DNA of 64,000 nucleotides from a bacterium (lineage in GTDB: Bacteria > Vulcanimicrobiota > Xenobia > Xenobiales > Xenobiaceae): NCBI GenBank assembly GCA_022839105.1, contig JALHDH010000022.1:1-64000 (forward strand). Reading direction: 5' to 3'. Under the pieces are notes generated by a model, which saw nothing but the letters and a program-made list of their open reading frames with translations, had not been told where the DNA came from and did no database searches. Positions 58,872 through 64,000 of the stretch are shown in pieces (positions within the stretch are counted from its first letter, which is position 1; each line of letters begins with the position of its first letter). The position numbers and the translations under genes are program-made.

Positions 58872-60128
58872 ATGACAAGCAACAACCGCAAGGTCGTCCT
58901 GGCCTACAGCGGGGGACTTGACACCTCGTGCATCCTGAAGTGGCTTCTGGAGCGGGGCCACGAGGTGGTGGCCTACATCGGCAACGTCGGGCAGGACGAG
59001 GACTTCGGGGAGGCGCGCCGCAAGGCCCTGGCTATCGGCGCCAGCAAGGTCCTGGTCCAGGATCTGCGCCGCGAGTTCGTCACCGACTTCATCTTCCCGG
59101 CCATCCAGGCCAACGCCATCTACGAGAGCCGCTACCTGCTGGGCACCTCGCTGGCCCGGCCCTGCATCGCCCGGGGCCTGGTTCAGGCCGCCTGCCAGGA
59201 GGGCTGCGGTTGGATCTCCCACGGAGCCACCGGCAAGGGAAACGACCAGGTCCGCTTCGAGTTGACCGTGTATGCCCTGGCCCCGGACCTGCAAATCCTG
59301 GCTCCCTGGCGCGACCCTGAGTTCCTGGCCCGGTTCAAGGGCCGAACGGACCTGATGGAATACGCCCGGGAGAAGGACATTCCCATCACCGCAACCCTGG
59401 CGAAGCCCTACAGCATGGACGACAACCTGCTGCACATCAGCTACGAGTCCGGCATCCTGGAGGATCCTCGCATCGCGCCCACCGAGGATATCTTCCGCTG
59501 GACGCGATCGCTGACGACCTGCGAACCAGAGCCCGAACAGATCGAGATCCACTTCCGGGAAGGCGTGCCGACCCGGTTGGTCAACCTGACCCGTGAGCAA
59601 TCCTGGGAGGACCCCTTGGATCTGTTTCTGGCCCTCAACGAGATGGGCAGCCGGCACGGGATCGGCCGCATCGACATCGTGGAGAACCGTTTCATCGGCA
59701 TCAAGTCACGCGGGGTGTACGAGACCCCCGGCGGCACCATCCTGCGGGAGGCCCACCTGGACATCGAGGGGATCGCCATGGACCGCGAGGTGCTGCGCCT
59801 GCGCGACATGCTGAGTCCCAAGTACGCCGAGCTGATCTACAACGGCTTCTGGTTCAGTCCGGAGATGGACTTCCTGCACGCCGCGATGTTGAAGAGCCAG
59901 GAGGCCATCGACGGCGTGGTGGCCATGACGCTCTTCCGCGGGCGGGCCATGGTGACCGGCCGCGAGTCCCCGTCCTCCCTGTACGACCGGGACCTGGTCA
60001 GCATGGACATCGAGGGCGGCTTCAATCCGCTGGACTCGGAGGGGTTCATCCGGATCAACGCCATCCGCCTGAAGGCCCACCACGCCATCATGGCCCATCG
60101 CCGCACTCGTCCCCGTCCGCTTGCTTGA
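58872..60128 (+). CDS. argG: Argininosuccinate synthase
   Basis: ArgG joins citrulline and aspartate using ATP. The 418-residue product has the ATP-binding P-loop LAYSGGLDTSCILKWL, YLLGTSLARPCIARGLV, HGATGKGNDQVRFEL and YSMDDNLLHISYESGILEDP. The length is slightly over the usual 400-410. ATG 58872 has AAGGAAGG upstream. It is transcribed alone behind an ARG-box promoter, and argH is convergent with it. Confidence 0.96.
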   Translation: MTSNNRKVVLAYSGGLDTSCILKWLLERGHEVVAYIGNVGQDEDFGEARRKALAIGASKVLVQDLRREFVTDFIFPAIQANAIYESRYLLGTSLARPCIARGLVQAACQEGCGWISHGATGKGNDQVRFELTVYALAPDLQILAPWRDPEFLARFKGRTDLMEYAREKDIPITATLAKPYSMDDNLLHISYESGILEDPRIAPTEDIFRWTRSLTTCEPEPEQIEIHFREGVPTRLVNLTREQSWEDPLDLFLALNEMGSRHGIGRIDIVENRFIGIKSRGVYETPGGTILREAHLDIEGIAMDREVLRLRDMLSPKYAELIYNGFWFSPEMDFLHAAMLKSQEAIDGVVAMTLFRGRAMVTGRESPSSLYDRDLVSMDIEGGFNPLDSEGFIRINAIRLKAHHAIMAHRRTRPRPLA

Positions 60129-60229
60129 GGAGCGCGGCGGGGCCGAGCGCTGTCGGGGCGGTCGAGAGCGTCTGGCGTCGAGTCACCGCAGACCGACGCA
60201 CCACCCGGCGGCCCGGCTGCAGGTGCAGG

Positions 60230-61600
60230 CTACCCCAGGGCCGCCTCCAGGGCTGCCGCCTGGGCCTCGACCTCCGTCCATGCCGTGCCCCCCGCCGAGC
60301 GACGGCGTTCCACGGCCGCCACGGGATCCAGGACCGTCAATGATTCCGGGCCGAAGGCTGGATGGTGCTGTTGCAGGATTTCGGGCGTCAGCAGCCGGAA
60401 GTCGCCCCCCCTGGCCTCACACCAGGCCACCAGCCGGCCAGCGGCGTGGTGGGCTTCGCGGAACGGCACGCCCTGCTCCACCAGGTGGTCGGCCAGTTCG
60501 GTGGCCAACAGGAAATCGCCCTCCAAAGCCTGGGCGTATCGCTCGCGGCGCACCTCCAGGGATTCCCACATTCCCGCCGTGACCCGGACGCAAGCCAGGG
60601 TGGTCGTCAGGGCATCGAAAAGCGCGTGGCGATCCTCCTGCAGGTCCCGGTTGTAGGCCAGGGGCAGGCCCTTGGTCATCACCATCAGGGCTTGCAGGTT
60701 CCCCAGCACCCGTCCGGTCTTCCCCCGCACCAACTCGGCCGCATCCGGGTTGCGCTTCTGGGGCATGATCGAGGACCCGGTGGACCAGGCTTCGCCCAGG
60801 CGCGCGAAGGCGAACTCGGCGCTGGACCACAAGACCAGTTCCTCGGCCATGCGCGACAGGTGGACCATCAGGATCGCGCAGGCCGAGACCGCCTCCATCT
60901 CGTGGTCCCGGCTGCTGACGGCGTCCATGGCGTTGGGCACGATGCCCCTGAACCCCAGGATCTCGGCCGTGCGCGTCCTGTCGATGGGGTGCGGGGTGCC
61001 GGCCATGGCACCCGCGCCCAAAGGGCACAGGTCGGCGCGGGTCCGGGCGTCGCGCACGCGGTCCCGATCCCTCAGCAGGTGCCAGGCGTGAGCCAACAGG
61101 TGGTGGCCCAGCCAGATCGGCTGCCCCCTCTGCAGATGGGTGAAGCCCGGCAGCAGGGTGCGTCCGTCGTTCTTGACCCGTTGCAGCAGCACCTTGATCA
61201 GCCGTTCCAGGGCCTCGTCCAGTGCCGTCAGGCGGCGCTTCAACCACAGGCGGACATCGGTGGCCACCTGGTCGTTGCGGGATCGCGCCGTGTGCAGGCG
61301 GCCGCCGGCCTCACCCACCAATTCGATCAGGCGGGCCTCCACGGCCATGTGGATGTCCTCGCGCTCGACCCCTGGGCGGTAGGTCTGGTCGGCCAGTTCT
61401 TCGCGCACCCGGACCAGGCCCTGGCGCAGGACCTCCACCTCGGCGGCGGGGACCAGGCCCGCCTCGCCCAGCATCGTGACGTGGGCCAGCGATGCCTCGA
61501 TATCCTCGTCCACCATCTCCAGGTCCACGCTCAGGGACTCAGAGAAAGCCTGCATCTCTTCGGCAGGGCCGCCCTCGAAGCGGCCTCCCCACAAGGGCAT
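60230..61600 (-). CDS. argH: Argininosuccinate lyase
   Basis: ArgH cleaves argininosuccinate to arginine and fumarate. The 456-residue product has WGGRFEGGPAEEMQAFSESL at the start, TARSRNDQVATDVRLWL, the fumarase-superfamily signature GSSIMPQKRNPD and the catalytic-Ser loop therein. GAGGTGG precedes the ATG by about eight bases. It follows the GAF-type gene by 70 bases on the same strand, and may be transcribed with it; I see no separate ARG box directly upstream. Confidence 0.96.
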   Translation of the reverse strand: MPLWGGRFEGGPAEEMQAFSESLSVDLEMVDEDIEASLAHVTMLGEAGLVPAAEVEVLRQGLVRVREELADQTYRPGVEREDIHMAVEARLIELVGEAGGRLHTARSRNDQVATDVRLWLKRRLTALDEALERLIKVLLQRVKNDGRTLLPGFTHLQRGQPIWLGHHLLAHAWHLLRDRDRVRDARTRADLCPLGAGAMAGTPHPIDRTRTAEILGFRGIVPNAMDAVSSRDHEMEAVSACAILMVHLSRMAEELVLWSSAEFAFARLGEAWSTGSSIMPQKRNPDAAELVRGKTGRVLGNLQALMVMTKGLPLAYNRDLQEDRHALFDALTTTLACVRVTAGMWESLEVRRERYAQALEGDFLLATELADHLVEQGVPFREAHHAAGRLVAWCEARGGDFRLLTPEILQQHHPAFGPESLTVLDPVAAVERRRSAGGTAWTEVEAQAAALEAALG

Positions 61601-61669
61601 GGTGCGTCCACCTCACAAATCATCCGGAGTCGACTCGAAATTGTGATTCCTTCGGCCCGGCGCCGCTCT

Positions 61670-64000
61670 TCAATGGCAGCGGACCTTCACCCGCAAGGCG
61701 CGCAGGCCCTGGACGCCCTGCAGGTCGCGGAGTTCGTGGTCCTCCAAATCGCCTTCCAGTTCGCCCGAGTCGAGCAGCGTCTGCAGGTAGTTCCGAGACT
61801 CGGTGGCCTCGCGGGGGTGGGAATAGACCAGGGCCAGGTGGCCGGGCTGGGTCAGCCTCTCGCCCGTCGAGCGGAGCTCGGCCTTGTCCAGCCGCTTCTT
61901 GACGATCTCGTAGCGCGCGTTGTAGGCGCCGTCCACGTCGAAGCGCCGATCGTCCATCATGAACCGGATGGCCAGCGGGCTCTGTTGAACCAGGATCAGG
62001 TGGGCCGTGCCCAGCGGGAGGGGCAGGTCCTCCCGCAGGGCTTCGGTCTCGCGGGCGATCCGGACCATGGCCTGCAACTGCCAGATTCGCAGGCTGCGCA
62101 GGTGGACCTCCTGGAAACCCTTCCTCTGGCTCAGGCTGGCTCCCACGTAGATCATGTGGTCGACCCCGTCGGTCTTGTGCATCTCGAAGTAATGGGGAAA
62201 GATCCGCTGGGCCCGCACCTGCTCTTCCAGGAGGATGCCTCCGATCAGCTCCCGGATCCGCGAGACGCTCTCTTCGAAGTCCCGTCGACGACGGTAGACG
62301 CAGCCCACCTCCGGGTCCAGGGCCTCGCGATAGCGCCGCGCCGCCAGGGCGGCGGCCGGGTCGGTGAAGTCCGGGAAGAGGGCCTCCACCTCCGCGTTGA
62401 GGAATTCCAGCAGGGTTGTCTCCTGCCCGGAACAGAGCCCGGCTCGCCTGGTCTCCTCCCGAGCCCGACCCACGACGTGGATCAGGTGCCCGAGGTAGGG
62501 CAGGGGATCGGAGCCGTGGCAGGCCTCCAGGAAAGATTCCGCCAGTGCCAACTGCTCGTCCAGGTCCTGCTGGATCGATTGCAGGCGGATTTCGGAGGAG
62601 CTGCGGATATCGGAGACTCCGTACAGGGGATGGACCTGGGTGAAGACGATGGGCTCGATCTCGCCATGATCGGTCTGCCCCCGCAGCCACTTCAGGGCCG
62701 CCTCCTCGAAGCGCCACTCCACGGCCGGATGGATGGCGGTGAAGTGCTCCTGGATGATCGAGCGGACCCGTTCGCGCAGCACCTCGGCCCGGTTCCAGAG
62801 GGCCAGCGCGAAGAGGGGGATGGCCTCGCGCAGCACCATGGCCTCCAGGGAACTGAAAGCCTCCTTGTGATCGGAGGCGATCACGACATAGCCCACGGTC
62901 TCGCCGGCATAGACCAGGGGGGCGATGGCCGCCCGGCACAGTCCCCGCTGGCGCAGGGCCTCGGAGAATCCCGAAGATTCGGAGTCCAGACAGCAGAAGG
63001 TCAGGGCGCTGCCGTCGCGTCGAGACCCCTGCTCCACGGCCCGCCGGAAATCATCGGCGGCCAGGCAGGCAGAGCCTTCCTCCCATGGGCGCTCGGAGAC
63101 CTTGCCCGGATGCAGGAACCAGGCGCTCTCACCTTGTTCCACCGCCACCAGGACGCGGACCTCGGGGCGACGCAACAGGATGCGCACGCATTCTTCGATG
63201 CGGCGAAAGCAGGGCTCGTCCTCCAGGGCATCCCGCTCCATCAGCAGTTGCTTGAGTTGTGAGAGGGCCATCTCGGCGGTGACCTCGTTGGCCTCATAGA
63301 TCACCAGTCCCGAGATCTCGAAGCGGTCGGAGGGCAGCAGGCGGCTCCAGGCCTGCAGATCGGTGATGTCCTCGCGCAGCAGGGCCTGCAGTCCAGGGTC
63401 CAGGTCGGGTAGGGGCCCCGCCGGGCGCACCTGGCAGAATTCCAGGTTCAGGCGGATCTGGAAGAAGGAGTCCAGGCCGGTCTGGGGGTCGCGCACAGCC
63501 AGATGCTGGGCGTTGCGGTAGGGGATCTCCAGGTGGTAGGCCTCGTTCAGGGCCACCAGATAGACGAAGACCGAGCGGATCTGCTCGGCAGAAAGGGTGG
63601 CTCCACCCGAGACCGGGCGCCCACGCAGGTGGCCTTCGCCGTCCAGGAAGAGCGAGCGGAAGCGCGGCGTGGCCCGCAGGCAGACCTCGCTGAAGGGCGC
63701 TGAGACGGCCGCGCAGGTGAGCCGCTCGACGGCTGGCGGCAACACGCCGGCCAGCAAGGCCGCCACCAGCGACCCATGCCGTTCCAGGAGCGCCGGGTCC
63801 CGAAGGTCACCCCGCAACTCGGGGGCCTCGGCCACGCGGGCAAGCAGGGCTCGAGCCGTCTCGGCCAGGCCCAGGCGGTCTTCGCGGGCCTCGCGGGTCC
63901 ACCACTCCAGGAGAGGCTCGAAGCTCAGATGGCAGGGGAAGGGCGGGCGCCACCAGGCCTCTCCCGGCCGAGCCGTCCCGGCAAAAAGTCGGATGGCAGG
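61670..64000 (-). CDS. Large GAF-domain-type protein, 5' end outside window
   Basis: The frame is open from its stop (61670) to the window edge, so at least 776 residues are seen and the start is missing. A central stretch (SSGFSEALRQRGLCRAAIAPLVYAGETVGYVVIASDHKEAFSS) reads like a GAF domain. The C-terminal ~180 residues contain RIFPHYFEMHKTDGVDHMIYVG and MVRIARETEALREDLPLPL, a pattern I associate with large GAF-containing proteins described mostly from Bacteroidetes-type genomes. No kinase or cyclase catalytic motif is seen. The role is unknown. Confidence 0.72.
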   Translation of the reverse strand, partial: PAIRLFAGTARPGEAWWRPPFPCHLSFEPLLEWWTREAREDRLGLAETARALLARVAEAPELRGDLRDPALLERHGSLVAALLAGVLPPAVERLTCAAVSAPFSEVCLRATPRFRSLFLDGEGHLRGRPVSGGATLSAEQIRSVFVYLVALNEAYHLEIPYRNAQHLAVRDPQTGLDSFFQIRLNLEFCQVRPAGPLPDLDPGLQALLREDITDLQAWSRLLPSDRFEISGLVIYEANEVTAEMALSQLKQLLMERDALEDEPCFRRIEECVRILLRRPEVRVLVAVEQGESAWFLHPGKVSERPWEEGSACLAADDFRRAVEQGSRRDGSALTFCCLDSESSGFSEALRQRGLCRAAIAPLVYAGETVGYVVIASDHKEAFSSLEAMVLREAIPLFALALWNRAEVLRERVRSIIQEHFTAIHPAVEWRFEEAALKWLRGQTDHGEIEPIVFTQVHPLYGVSDIRSSSEIRLQSIQQDLDEQLALAESFLEACHGSDPLPYLGHLIHVVGRAREETRRAGLCSGQETTLLEFLNAEVEALFPDFTDPAAALAARRYREALDPEVGCVYRRRRDFEESVSRIRELIGGILLEEQVRAQRIFPHYFEMHKTDGVDHMIYVGASLSQRKGFQEVHLRSLRIWQLQAMVRIARETEALREDLPLPLGTAHLILVQQSPLAIRFMMDDRRFDVDGAYNARYEIVKKRLDKAELRSTGERLTQPGHLALVYSHPREATESRNYLQTLLDSGELEGDLEDHELRDLQGVQGLRALRVKVRCH

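Overview
The window is a gene-dense, high-G+C bacterial chromosome segment (G or C dominates third codon positions throughout). It has no insertion sequence, prophage or CRISPR array. The combination of HrcA with a CIRCE-like operator, SepF, RNase Y, RecX, zinc-type L33, a short ArgA-like acetyltransferase plus ArgJ, an AhrC-like ARG box, type IV pilus genes and HD-GYP signalling points to a deep-branching, Terrabacteria-like lineage (for example Armatimonadota, Eremiobacterota or relatives). The phylum cannot be fixed from the sequence alone. Many genes start with TTG or GTG, and many stops overlap the next start as ATGA, GTGA or TTGA.

Layout. 1-2975: partial tRNA-Thr, then rpmG-secE-nusG-rplK-rplA, closed by a perfect 17-bp hairpin; rplJL-rpoBC do not follow. 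3223-5602: tRNA-Ala with a consensus promoter, a small orphan gene, and a radical SAM/SPASM maturase-like gene coupled to a 60-residue double-CxxC peptide. 5626-8918: a membrane GAF/HD-GYP gene with an apparent frameshift, a degenerate DHH/DHHA1 protein overlapping it, and a LON-domain protein. 9070-15588: a large unknown protein, a lipoprotein, a hypothetical protein, a GNAT acetyltransferase and hutH. 15662-20408: a PilT ATPase fused to a long coiled coil, a YggS-type PLP protein, sepF and hemW. 20405-28116: CIRCE, then hrcA, a 500-residue grpE, dnaK, dnaJ, prmA and rsmE. 28255-30878: a beta-propeller protein, a tRNA-Val/Asp/Phe cluster, a small hypothetical gene and a ThpR-like gene.

30952-39790: recA-recX, then a long co-oriented run from a consensus promoter: RNase Y, a hypothetical gene, a PHP phosphoesterase, an orphan NuoC-like mini-protein, a TPR protein, a sugar-binding lipoprotein, a MazG-like NTP pyrophosphohydrolase and one sugar permease. 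39806-45740: a divergent pilus locus. On the minus strand it holds a DUF4900/PilX-like protein, PilV-like, a twice-frameshifted 96-residue gene, FimT-like, PilW-like and a membrane protein. On the plus strand it holds a membrane PAS-LuxR regulator and another pilus-like protein. 45787-52269: tex, a lytic transglycosylase, a MerC-like protein behind a promoter with a Fur-family-like operator, a YgeY-like M20 hydrolase and a zinc-ribbon/VWA protein. 52319-61600: a methyltransferase flanked by an imperfect direct repeat, then argD-argB-argJ-argA-like-argC (minus strand), argR and argG (plus strand) and argH (minus strand). ARG-box-like operators overlap the argC and argG promoters. 61670-64000: a large GAF-type protein that runs off the end.

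Together these are mostly housekeeping modules (translation, protein export, heat shock, arginine synthesis, RNA turnover). Accessory interest lies in the radical SAM/peptide pair, the pilus operon with its broken small gene, the c-di-GMP-type pair, the PilT-coiled-coil fusion and the metal-related MerC-like gene.
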